Assembly: GCF_032854445.1 (NCBI RefSeq)
Contig: NW_027017999.1
Coordinates: 62,001-126,000, forward strand
DNA: 64,000 nt
Direction of reading: 5' to 3'
Source of the DNA: Liolophura sinensis
Lineage: Eukaryota; Mollusca; Polyplacophora; Chitonida; Chitonidae
Shown here: in pieces, positions 1 to 12,921 of the stretch
Layout of the letters: the number at the start of each line of letters is the position of its first letter
Position numbering within the stretch: the first letter of the stretch is position 1
The notes under the pieces: model-generated
Databases searched by the model: none
Seen by the model: only the letters and a program-made list of their open reading frames with translations
Told to the model about the DNA's origin: nothing
Program-made: the position numbers and the translations under genes

Positions 1-16
1 TTTACATGGTCTTTTT

Positions 17-3000
17 GTTAATTGAAATCGGCTACACTGTACTCTGTACAATCGCGACTGGTCATTACTATATTCAACTTTTGACTATAAGTTATGTGCC
101 CTTCGGTAGCCCTGAAGACCTGAAATCTTTGGGCTCAGCCCATTTAACTCACCCACCAATTGCCTTACTTCTAAGTCGAAGACAATCTCAATGTCTTTAT
201 CTACGTGTAGAAAAACCACACCATTTGTACGTGAAAAACACAAGGTACTTGATACAGTCTGCTGTAAAAAGTAGCCTACAACTGAACACTGACCCACTTC
301 AGTAAAGTGCCAAAAGATGCGGAATTGGGCCAGACATCGGCAGCTGTTGAAAAATTGCAAATTTCCCTGGTTTCCATGGAGTAAGAGCCGTTGCTGGGCA
401 CGTGATTATGACATAAATGATCATTCATTTGTCACTACAGCCAAAAGTATTGGTCGGAGAGCAACGCGGTTTGCACCATTCGATTTCTCGTCACAAAATA
501 CGTCGGATTAGCCTCTTACCAGCAGCACTGGAACAGTTTTTCCACTTTTGCATTTTTACCTGGTCTTTGTGTTAATTGAAATCGGCTACACTGTACTCTG
601 TACAATCGCGACTGGTCATTACTATATTTAACTTTTGACAATAAGTTATGTGCCCTTCGGTAGACTAGAAGACCTGAAATCTTTGGGCCAAGCCCATTTA
701 ACTCACCCAGAAATTGTCCTACTTCTAAGTGCAAGAAAATCTCAATGTCTTTATCTACGTGTAGAAAAACCACACCATTTGTACATAAAAAACACAAGGT
801 ACTTGATACAGTCTGCTGTAAAAAGTACAACTGAACACTGACCCACATTTATAAGGTGCCAAAAGATGCGGAATTGGGCCAGGCATCGGCAGCTGTTAAA
901 AAATTGCAAATATCCCTGGTTTCCATGGAGTAAAAGCCGTTGCTGGGCACGTGATTATGACATCAATGATCATTGAATTGTCGCTACAGCCAAAAGTATT
1001 GGTCGGAGAGCAACGCGGTTTGCACCATTCGATTTCTCGTCACAAAATACGTCGGATTAGCCTCTTACCAGCAGCACTGGAACAGTTTTTCCACTTTTGA
1101 ATTTTTATATGGCCTTTTTGTTAATTGAAATCGGCTACACTGTACTCTGTACAATCGCGACTGGTCATTACTATATTCAACTTTTGACTATAAGTTATGT
1201 GCCCTTCGGTAACCCAGAAAACGTCAAATCTTTGGGCTAAGCCCATTTAACTCACCCAGCAATTGTCTTACTTCTAAGTCCAAGACAATCTCAATGTCTT
1301 TATCTACGTGTAGAAAAACCACACCATTTGTACATAAAAAACACAAGGTACTTGATACAGTCTGCTGTAAAAAGTACAACTGAACACTGACCCACTTCAG
1401 TAAAGTGCCAAAAGATGTACAATTGAGCCAGGCATCGGCAGCTGTTGAAAAATTGCAAATTTCCCTGGTTTCCATGGAGTAAGAGCCGTTGCTGGGCACG
1501 TGATTATGACATAAATGATCATTCAATTGTCACTACAGCCAAAAGTATTGGTCGGAGAGCAACGCAGTTTGCACCATTCGATTTGTCGTCACAAAATACG
1601 TCGGATTAGCCTCTTACCAGCAGCACTGGAACAATTTTTCCAATTTTGCATTTTTGCCTGGTCTTTTTGTTAATTGAAATCGGCTACACTGTACTCTGTA
1701 CCATCGCGACTGGTCATTACTATATTTAACTCACCCAGCAATTGCCTTACTTCTAAGTCCAAGACAATCTCAATGTCTTTATCTACGTGTAGAAAAACCA
1801 CACCATTTGTACATGAAAAACACAAGGTACTTGATACAGTCTGCTGTAAAAAGTACAACTGAACACTGACCCACTTCAGTAAGGTGCCAAAAGATGCGGA
1901 ATTGAGCCAGGCATCGGCAGCTGTTGAAAAATTGCAAATATCCCTGGTTTCCATGGAGTAAGAGCCATTGCTGGGCACGTCATTATGACATCAATGATCA
2001 TTGAATTGTCGCTACAGCCAAAAGTATTGGTCGGAGAGCAACGCCGTTTGCACCATTCGATTTCTCGTCACAAAATACGTCGGATTAGCCTCTTACCAGC
2101 AGCACTGGAACAGTTTTTCCACTTTTGCATTTTTGCCTGGTCTTTTTGTTAATTGAAATCGGCTACACTGTACTCTGTACAATCGCGACTGGTCATTACT
2201 ATATTTAACTTTTGACTATAAGTTATGTGCCCTTCGGTAGCCCTGAAGACCTGAAATCTTTGGGCTAAGCCCATTTAACTTACCCACCAATTGCCTTACT
2301 TCCAAGTCGAAGACAATCTCAATGTCTTTATCTACGTGTAGAAAAACCACACCATTTGTACGTGAAAAACACAAGGTACTTGATACAGTCTGCTGTAAAA
2401 AGTACAACTGAACACTGACCCACATGAATAAAGTGCCAAAAGATGCGGAATTGGGCCAGACATCGGCAGCAGTTGAAAAATTGCAAATTTCCCTTGTTTC
2501 CATGGAGTAAGAGCCGTTGCTGGGCACGTGATTATGACATAAATGATCATTCATTTGTCACTACAGCCAAAAGTATTGGTCGGAGAGCAACGCGGTTTGC
2601 ACCATTCGATTTCTCGTCACAAAATACGTCGGATTAGCCTCTTACCAGCAGCACTGGAACAGTTTTTTCCACTTTTGCATTTTTACCTGGTCTTTTTGTT
2701 AATTGAAATCGGCTACACTGTACTCTGTAGAATCGCGACTGGTCATTACTATATTTAACTTTGACAATAAGTTATGTGCCCTTCGGTAGACCAGAAGACC
2801 TGAAATCTTTGACCAAGCCATTTAACTCACCCAGCAATTGTCTTACTTCTAAGTGCAAGAAAATCTCAATGTCTTTATCTACGTGTAGAAAAACCACACC
2901 ATTTGTACATAAAAACACAAGGTACTTGATACAGTCTGCTGTAAAAGTGCAACTGAACACTGACCCACATTTATAAGGTGCCAAAAGATGCGGAATTGGG

Positions 3001-6000
3001 GCCAGGCATCGGCAGCTGTTAACAAATTGCAAATATCCCTGGTTTCCATGGAGTAAGAGCCGTTGCTGGGCACGTGATTATGACATAAATGATCATTGAA
3101 TTGTCGCTACAGCCAAAAAGTATTGGTCGGAGAGCAACGCGGTTTGCACCATTCGATTTCTCGTCACAAAATACGTCGGATTAGCCTCTTACCAGCAGCA
3201 CTGGAACAGTTTTTCCACTTTTGAATTTTTATATGGCCTTTTTGTTAATTGAAATCGGCTACACTGTACTCTGTACAATCGCGACTGGTCATTACTATAT
3301 TCAACTTTTGACTATAAGTTATGTGCCCTTCGGTAGCCCAGAAAACGTCAAATCTTTCGGCTAAGCCCATTTAACTCACCCAGCAATTGTCTTACTTCTA
3401 AGTCCAAGAACATCTCAATGTCTTTATCTACGTGTAGAAAAACCACACCATTTGTACGTGAAAAACACAAGGTACTTGATACAGTCTGCTGTAAAAAGTA
3501 CAACTGAACACTGACCCACTTCAGTAAAGTGCCAAAAGATGTACAATTGAGCCAGGCATCGGCAGCTGTTGAAAAATTGCAAATTTCCCTGGTTTCCATG
3601 GAGTAAGAGCGTTGCTGGGCACGTGATTATGACATAAATGATCATTCAATTGTCACTACAGCCAAAAGTATTGGTCGGAGAGCAACGCAGTTTGCACCAT
3701 TCGATTTGTCGTCACAAAATACGTCGGATTAGCCTCTTACCAGCAGCACTGGAACAATTTTTCCAATTTTGCATTTTTGCCTGGTCTTTTTGTTAATTGA
3801 AATCGGCTACACTGTACTCTGTACCATCGCGACTGGTCATTACTATATTTAACTCACCCAGCAATTGCCTTACTTCTAAGTCCAAGACAATCTCAATGTC
3901 TTTATCTACGTGTAGAAAAACCACACCATTTGTACATGAAAAACACAAGGTACTTGATACAGTCTGCTGTAAAAAGTACAACTGAACACTGACCCACTTC
4001 AGTAAGGTGCCAAAAGATGCGGAATTGGGCCAGGCATCGGCAGCTGTTGAAAAATTGCAAATATCCCTGGTTTCCATGGAGTAAGAGCCGTTGCTGGGCA
4101 CGTGATTATGACATAAATGATCATTCAATTGTCACTACAGCCAAAAGTATTGGTCGGAGAGCAACGCCGTTTGCACCATTCGATTTCTCGTCACAAAATA
4201 CGTCGGATTAGCCTCTTACCAGCAGCACTGGAACAGTTTTTCCACTTTTGCATTTTTGCCTGGTCTTTTTGTTAATTGAAATCGGCTACACTGTACTCTG
4301 TACAATCGCGACTGGTCATTACTATATTCAACTTTTGACTATAAGTTATGTGCCCTTCGGTAGCCCTGAAGACCTGAAATATTTGGGCTAAGCCCATTTA
4401 ACTCACCCACCAATTGCCTTACTTCTAAATCGAAGACAATCTCAATGTCTTTATCTACGTGTAGAAAAACCACACCATTTGTACGTGAAAAACACAAGGT
4501 ACTTGATACAGTCTGCTGTAAAAAGTACAACTGACCACAGACCCACATGAATAAGGTGCCAAAAGATGCGGAATTGGGCCAGGTATCGGCAGCTGTTGAA
4601 AAATTGCAAATTTCCCTGGTTTCCATGGAGTAAGAGCCGTTGCTGGGCACGTGATTATGACATAAATAATCATTCAATTGTCACTACAGCCAAAAGTATT
4701 GGTCGGAGAGCAACGCGGTTTGCACCATTCGATTTGTCGTCACAAAATACGTCGGATTAGCCTCTTACCAGCAGCACTGGAACAATTTTTCCAATTTTGC
4801 ATTTTTGCCTGGTCTTTTTGTTAATTGAAATCGGCTACACTGTACTCTGTACCATCGCGACTGGTCATTACTATATTCAACTTTTGACTATAAGTTATGT
4901 GCCGTTCGGTAGCCCAGAAGATCTGAAATCTTTGGGACAAGCCCATTTAACTCACCCAGCAATTGTCTTACTTCTAAGTCCAAGACAATCTCAATGTCTT
5001 TATCTACGTGTAGAAAAACCAGACCATTTGTACGTGAAAAACACAAGGTACTTGATACAGTCTGCTGTAAAAAGTACAACTAAACACTGACCCACATTTA
5101 TAATGTGCCAAAAGATGCGGAATTGGGCCAGGCATCGGCACCTGTTAAAAAATTGCAAATATCCCTGGTTTCCATGGAGTAAGAGCCGTTGCTGTGCACG
5201 TGATTATGACATCAATGATCATTGAATTGTCGCTACAGCCAAAAGTATTGGTCGGAGAGCAACGCGGTTTGCACCATTCGATTTGTCGTCACAAACTACG
5301 TCGGATTAGCCTCTTACCAGCAGCACTGGAACAGTTTTTCCACTTTTGCATTTTTGCCTGGTCTTTTTGTTAATTGAAATCGGCTACACTGTACTCTGTA
5401 CAATCGCGACTGGTTATTACTATATTCAACTTTTGACTATATGTTATGTGCCCTTCAGTAGCCCAGAAGACTTGAAATCTTTGGGCTAAGCCCATTTAAC
5501 TCACCCAGCAATTGCCTTACTTCTAAGTCGAAGACAATCTCAATGTCTTTATCTACGTGTAGAAAAACCACACCATTTGTACGTGAAAAACACAAGGTAC
5601 TTGATACAGTCTGCTGTAAAAAGTACAACTGAACACTGGCCCACTTCAGTAAAGTGCCAAAAGATGTACAATAGAGCCAGGCATCGGCAGCTGTTGAAAA
5701 ATTGCAAATTTCCCTGGTATCCATGGAGTAAGAGCCGTTGCTGGGCACGTGATTATGACATAAATGATCATTCAATTGTCACTACAGCCAAAAGTATTGG
5801 TCGGAGAGCAACGCAGTGAGCACCATTCGATTTGTCGTCACAAAATACGTCGGATTAGCCCCTTACCAGCAGCACTGGAACAATTTTTCCAATTTTGCAT
5901 TTTTGCTTGGTCTTTTTGTTAATTGAAATCGGCTACACTGTACTCTGTACCATCGCGACTGGTCATTACTATATTTAACTCACCCAGCAATTGCCTTACT

Positions 6001-8045
6001 TCTAAGTCCAAGACAATCTCAATGTCTTTATCTACGTGTAGAAAAACCACACCATTTGTACATGAAAAACACAAGGTACTTGATACAGTCTGCTGTAAAA
6101 AGTACAACTGAACACTGACCCACTTCAGTAAGGTGCCAAAAGAAGCGGAATTGGGCCAGGCATCGGCAGCTGTTGAAAAATTGCAAATATCCCTGGTTTC
6201 CATGGAGTAAGAGCCGTTGCTGGGCACGTGATTATGACATAAATGATCATTCAATTGTCACTACAGCCAAAAGTATTGGTCGGAGAGCAACGCCGTTTGC
6301 ACCATTCGATTTCTCGTCACAAAATACGTCGGATTAGCCTCTTACCAGCAGCACTGGAACAGTTTTTCCACTTTTGCATTTTTGCCTGGTCTTTTTGTTA
6401 ATTGAAATCGGCTACACTGTACTCTGTACAATCGCGACTGGTCATTACTATATTCAACTTTTGACTATAAGTTATGTGCCCTTCGGTAGCCCTGAAGACC
6501 TGAAATCTTTGGGCTAAGCCCATTTAACTCACCCACCAATTGCCTTACTTCTAAGTCGAAGACAATCTCAATGTCTTTATCTACGTGTAGAAAAACCACA
6601 CCATTTGTACGTGAAAAACACAAGGTACTTGATACAGTCTGCTGTAAAAAGTACAACTGAACACTGACCCACTTCAGTAAAGTGCCAAAAGATGCGGAAT
6701 TGGGCCAGACATCGGCAGCTGTTGAAAAATTGCAAATTTCCCTTGTTTCCATGGAGTAAGAGCCGTTGCTGGGCACGTGATTATGACATAAATGATCATT
6801 CATTTGTCACTACAGCCAAAAGTATTGGTCGGAGAGCAACGCGGTTTGCACCATTCGATTTCTCGTCACAAAATACGTCGGATTAGCCTCTTACCAGCAG
6901 CACTGGAACAGTTTTTCCACTTTTGCATTTTTACCTGGTCTTTTTTGTTAATTAAAATCGGCTACACTGTACTCTGTACAATCGCGACTGGTCATTACTA
7001 TATTTAACTTTTGACAATAAGTTATGTGCCCTTCGGTAGACCAGAAGACCTGAAATCTTTGGGCCAAGCCCATTTAACTCACCCAGCAATTGTCTTACTT
7101 CTAAGTGCAAGAAAATCTCAATGTCTTTATCTACGTGTAGAAAAACCACACCATTTGTACATAAAAAACACAAGGTACTTGATACAGTCTGCTGTAAAAA
7201 GTGCAACTGAACACTGACCCACATTTATAAGGTGCCAAAAGATGCGGAATTGGGCCAGGCATCGGCAGCTGTTAAAAAATTGCAAATATCCCTGGTTTCC
7301 ATGGAGTAAGAGCCGTTGCTGGGCACGTGATTATGACATAAATGATCATTGAATTGTCGCTACAGCCAAAAGTATTGGTCGGAGAGCAACGCGGTTTGCA
7401 CCATTCGATTTCTCGTCACAAAATACGTCGGATTAGCCTCTTACCAGCAGCACTGGAACAGTTTTTCCACTTTTGAATTTTTATATAGCCTTTTTGTTAA
7501 TTGAAATCGGCTACACTGTACTCTGTACAATCGCGACTGGTCATTACTATATTTAACTTTTGACTATAAGTTATGTGCCCTTCGGTAGCCCAGAAAACGT
7601 CAAATCTTTCGGCTAAGCCCATTTAACTCACCCAGCAATTGTCTTACTTCTAAGTCCAAGACAATCTCAATGTCTTTATCTACGTGTAGAAAAACCACAC
7701 CATTTGTACATGAAAAACACAAGGTACTTGATACAGTCTGCTGTAAAAAGTACAACTGAACACTGACCCACTTCAGTAAGGTGCCAAATAATACGGAATT
7801 GAGCCAGGCATCGGCAGCTGTTGAGAAATTGCAAATTTCCCTGGTTTTCATGGAGTAAGAGCCGTTGCTACGCACGTGATTATGACATAAATGATCATTG
7901 AATTGTCACTACAGCCAAAAGTATTGGTCGGAGAGCAACGCGGTTTGCACCATTCGATTTCTCGTCACAAAATACGTCGGATTAGCCTCTTACCAGCAGC
8001 ACTGGAACAGTTTTTTCCACTTTTGCATTTTTGCCTGGTCTTTTT
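17..8045 (+). repeat. Four-unit higher-order repeat, about 2125 bp (A-B-C-D pattern)
   Basis: Units fall into types by diagnostic bases. A has CCTGAAGACC with CACCAATTGCC. B has AGTGCAAGAAAATC. C has GCCTTTTTG with AACGTCAAATC. D carries a 70 bp deletion. E has TTTGGGACAAG. F has GAAGACTTGAAATC. The order is A17 B571 C1120 D1669; A2148 B2698 C3244 D3792; A4271 E4820 F5369 D5918; A6397 B6947 C7496 with no D following. The first two copies are clear four-unit repeats (2131 and 2123 bp). The third (2126 bp) has E-F in place of B-C. The fourth lacks its D unit and is followed directly by another A at 8046. Confidence 0.88.
1669..2147 (+). repeat. Short D-type unit (479 bp) with a 70 bp internal deletion
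   Basis: This unit lacks the 70 bp between TATATT and TAACTCACCC, which removes the block containing TATGTGCCCTTCGG. The same deletion, with the same endpoints, occurs at 3792-4270, 5918-6396, 11346-11823, 14570-15047 and 16698-17176. In full-length units that read TATATTTAACTTTTGAC, the two endpoints share the 8 bp direct repeat ATTTAACT, so loss by slippage or single-strand annealing is the simple explanation. Identical endpoints mean one deletion event, later spread by amplification of the higher-order repeat. The type is absent after 17176 and from the right arm. Confidence 0.93.
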
Positions 8046-11000
8046 GTTAATTGAAACCGGCTACACTGCACTCTGTACAATCGCGACTGGTCATTACTAT
8101 ATTCAACTTTTGACTATAAGTTATGTGCCCTTCGGTAGCCCTGAAGACCTGAAATCTTTGGGCTAAGCCCATTTAACTCACCCACCAATTGCCTTACTTC
8201 TAAGTCGAAGGACAATCTCAATGTCTTTATCTACGTGTAGAAAAACCACACATTTGTACGTGAAAAACACAAGGTACTTGATACAGTCTGCTGTAAAAAG
8301 TACAACTGAACACTGACCCACTTCAGTAAGGTGCCAAAAGATGCGGAATTGGGCCAGGCATCGGCAGCTGTTGAAAAATTGCAAATATCCCTGGTTTCCA
8401 TGGAGTAAGAGCCGTTGCTGGGCACGTGATTATGACATAAATGATCATTCAATTGTCACTACAGCCAAAAGTATTGGTCGGAGAGCAACGCCGTTTGCAC
8501 CATTCGATTTGTCGTCACAAAATACGTCGGATTAGCCTCTTACCAGCAGCACTGGAACAGTTTTTCCACTTTTGCATTTTTGCCTGGTCTTTTTGTTAAT
8601 TGAAATCGGCTACACTGTTACTCTGTACAATCGCGACTGGTCATTACTATATTCAACTTTTGACTATAAGTTATGTGCCCTTCGGTAGCCCTGAAGACCT
8701 GAAATCTTTGGGCTAAAGCCCCATTTAACTCACCCACCAATTGCCTTACTTCTAAGTCGAAGACAATCTCAATGTCTTTATCTACGTGTAGGAAAACCAC
8801 ACCATTTGTACGTGAAAAACACAAGGTACTTGATACAGTCTGCTGTAAAAAGTACAACTGAACACTGACCCACTTCAGTAAAGTGCCAAAAGATGCGGAA
8901 TTGGGCCAAGACATCGGCAGCTGTTGAAAAATTGCAAATTTCCCTTGTTTCCATGGAGTAAGAGCCGTTGCTGGGCACGTGATTATGACATAAATGATCA
9001 TTCATTTGTCACTACAGCCAAAAGTATTGGTCGGAGAGCAACGCGGTTTGCACCATTCGATTTCTCGTCACAAAATACGTCGGATTAGCCTCTTACCAGC
9101 AGCACTGGAACAGTTTTTCCACTTTTGCATTTTTAACCTGGTCTTTTTGTGAATTGAAATCGGCTACACTGTACTCTGTACAATCGCGACTGGTCATTAC
9201 TATATTTAACTTTTGACAATAAGTTATGTGCCCTTCGGTAGACCAGAAGACCTGAAATCTTTGGGCCAAGCCCATTTAACTCACCCAGCAATTGTCTTAC
9301 TTCTAAGTGCAAGAAAATCTCAATGTCTTTATCTACGTGTAGAAAAACCACACCATTTGTACATAAAAAACACAAGGTACTTGATACAGTCTGCTGTAAA
9401 AAGTGCAACTGAACACTGACCCACATTTATAAGGTGCCAAAAGATGCGGAATTGGGCCAGGCATCGGCAGCTGTTAAAAAATTGCAAATATCCCTGGTTT
9501 CCATGGAGTAAGAGCCGTTGCTGGGCACGTGATTATGACATAAATGATCATTGAATTGTCGCTACAGCCAAAAGTATTGGTCGGAGAGCAACGCGGTTTG
9601 CACCATTCGATTTCTCGTCACAAAATACGTCGGATTAGCCTCTTACCAGCAGCACTGGAACAGTTTTTCCACTTTTGAATTTTTATATGGCCTTTTTGTT
9701 AATTGAAATCGGCTACACTGTACTCTGTACAATCGCGACTGGTCATTACTATATTCAACTTTTGACTATAAGTTATGTGCCCTTCGGTAGCCCAGAAAAC
9801 GTCAAATCTTTCGGCTAAGCCCATTTAACTCACCCAGCAATTGTCTTACTTCTAAGTCCAAGACAATCTCAATGTCTTTATCTACGTGTAGAAAAACCAC
9901 ACCATTTTGTACATAAAAAACACAAGGTACTTGATACAGTCTGCTGTAAAAAGTACAACTGACCACAGACCCACATGAGTAAGGTGCCAAAAGATGCGGA
10001 ATTGAGCCAGGTATCGGCAGCTGTTGAAAAATTGCAAATTTCCCTGGTTTCCATGGAGTAAGAGCCGTTGCTGGGCACGTGATTATGACATAAATGATCA
10101 TTCAATTGTCACTACAGCCAAAAGTATTGGTCGGAGAGCAACGCGGTTTGCACCATTCGATTTGTCGTCACAAAATACGTCGGATTAGCCTCTTACCAGC
10201 AGCACTGGAACAATTTTTCCAATTTTGCATTTTTGCCTGGTCTTTTTGTTAATTGAAATCGGCTACACTGTACTCTGTACCATCGCGACTGGTCATTACT
10301 ATATTCAACTTTTGACTATAAGTTATGTGCCCTTCGGTAGCCCAGAACACCTGAAATCTTTGGGACAAGCCCATTTAACTCACCCAGCAATTGTCTTACT
10401 TCTAAGTCCAAGACAATCTCAATGTCTTTATCTACGTGTAGAAAAACCAGACCATTTGTACGTGAAAAACACAAGGTACTTGATACAGTCTGCTGTAAAA
10501 AGTACAACTAAACACTGACCCACATTTATAATGTGCCAAAAGATGCGGAATTGGGCCAGGCATCGGCACCTGTTAAAAAATTGCAAATATCCCTGGTTTC
10601 CATGGAGTAAGAGCCGTTGCTGTGCACGTGATTATGACATCAATGATCATTGAATTGTCGCTACAGCCAAAAGTATTGGTCGGAGAGCAACGCGGTTTGC
10701 ACCATTCGATTTGTCGTCACAAACTACGTCGGATTAGCCTCTTACCAGCAGCACTGGAACAGTTTTTCCACTTTTGCATTTTTGCCTGGTCTTTTTGTTA
10801 ATTGAAATCGGCTACACTGTACTCTGTACAATCGCGACTGGTTATTACTATATTCAATGTTTGATTATATGTTATGTGCCCTTCGGTAGCCCAGAAGACT
10901 TGAAATCTTTGGGCTAAGCCCATTTAACTCACCCAGCAATTGCCTTACTTCTAAGTCGAAGACAATCTCAATGTCTTTATCTACGTGTAGAAAAACCACA

Positions 11001-12921
11001 CCATTTGTACGTGAAAAACACAAGGTACTTGATACAGTATGCTGTAAAAAGTACAACTGAACACTGACCCACTTCAGTAAAGTGCCAAAAGATGTACAAT
11101 TGAGCCAGGCATCGGCAGCTGTTGAAAAATTGCAAATTTCCCTGGTTTCCATGGAGTAAGAGCCGTTGCTGGGCACGTGATTATGACATAAATGATCATT
11201 CAATTGTCACTACAGCCAAAAGTATTGGTCGGAGAGCAACGCAGTTTGCACCATTCGATTTGTCGTCACAAAATACGTCGGATTAGCCTCTTACCAGCAG
11301 CACTGGAACAATTTTTCCAATTTTGCATTTTTGCCTGGTCTTTTTGTTAATTGAAATCGGCTACACTGTACTATGTACCATCGCGACTGGTCATTACTAT
11401 ATTTACCTCACCCAGTAATTGCCTTACTTCTAAGTCCAAGACAATCTCAATGTCTTTATCTACGTGTAGAAAAACCACACCATTTGTACATGAAAAACAC
11501 AAGGTACTTGATACAGTCTGCTGTAAAAAGTACAACTGAACACTGACCCACTTCAGTAAGGTGCCAAAAGATGCGGAATTGGGCCAGGCATCGGCAGCTG
11601 TTGAAAAATTGCAAATATCCCTGGTTTCCATGGAGTAAGAGCCGTTGCTGGGCACATCATTATGACATCAATGATCATTGAATTGTCGCTACAGCCAAAA
11701 GTATTGGTCGGAGAGCAACGCCGTTTGCACCATTCGATTTCTCGTCACAAAATACGTCGGATTAGCCTCTTACCAGCAGCACTGGAACAGTTTTTCCACT
11801 TTTGCATTTTGGCTGGTCTTTTTGTTAATTGAAATCGGCTACACTGTACTCTGTACAATCGCGACTGGTCATTACTATATTCAACTTTTGACTATAAGTT
11901 ATGTGCTCTTCGGTAGCCCTGAAGACCTGAAATCTTTGGGCTAAGCCCATTTAACTCACCCACCAATTGCCTTACTTCTAAGTCGAAGACAATCTCAATG
12001 TCTTTATCTACGTGTAGAAAAACCACACCATTTGTACGTGAAAAACACAAGGTACTTGATACAGTCTGCTGTAAAAAGTACAACTGAACACTGACCCACT
12101 TCAGCAAAGTGCCAAAAGATGTGCAATTGAGCCAGGCATCGGCAGCTGTTGAAAAATTGCAAATTTCCCTGGTTTCCATGGAGTAAGAGCCGTTGCTGGG
12201 CACGAGATTATGACATAAATGATCATTCAATTGTCACTACAGCCAAAAGTATTGGTCGGAGAGCAACGCGGTTTGCACCATTCGTTTTCTCGTCACAAAA
12301 TACGTCGGATTAGCCTCTTACCAGCAGCACTGGAACAGTTTTTCCACTTTTGCATTTTTACCTGGTCTTTTTGTTAATTCAAATCGGCTACACTGTACTC
12401 TGTACAATCGCGACTGGTTATTACTATATTCAACTTTTGACTATAAGTTATGTGCCCTTCGGTAGCCCTGAAGACCTGAAATCTTTGGGCTAAGCCCATT
12501 TAACTCACCCACCAATTGCCTTACTTCTAAGTCGAAGACTATCTTAATGTCTTTATCTACGTGTAGAAAAACCACACCATTTGTACGTGAAAAACACAAG
12601 GTACTTGATACAGTCTGCTGTAAAAAGTACAACTGAACACTGACCCACTTCAGTAAGGTGCCAAAAGATGCGGAATTGGGCCAGACATCGGCAGCTGTTG
12701 AAAAATTGCAAATTTCCCTGGTTTCCATGGAGTAAGAGCCGTTGCTGGGCACGTAATTTTGACATAAATGATCATTCATTTGTCACTACAGCCAAAAGTA
12801 TTGGTCGGAGAGCAACGCGGTTTGCACCATTCGATTTCTCGTCACAAAATACGTCGGATTAGCCTCTTACCAGCAGCACTGGAACAGTTTTTCCACTTTT
12901 GCATTTTTGCCTGGTCTTTTT
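8046..12921 (+). repeat. Rearranged four-unit repeat zone (A A B C E F D A A)
   Basis: The unit order here is A8046, A8595, B9149, C9698, E10248, F10797, D11346, A11824, A12373. The same building blocks as the preceding repeat are used, but the four-unit phase is broken: two doubled A units, and B-C joined to E-F with no D between. The D unit at 11346 is separated from the previous one at 5918 by 5428 bp instead of 2125 bp. This is what unequal exchange between out-of-phase copies would leave. The unit at 8595 is 554 bp long because of several single-base insertions. Confidence 0.82.

Noticed and set aside
6-305. A short frame at the left edge as the end of an upstream gene.
   Set aside because: It is the standard sense frame of an A-type unit altered by a 5 bp insertion (GCCTA near 269). 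The sequence left of it is already satellite.
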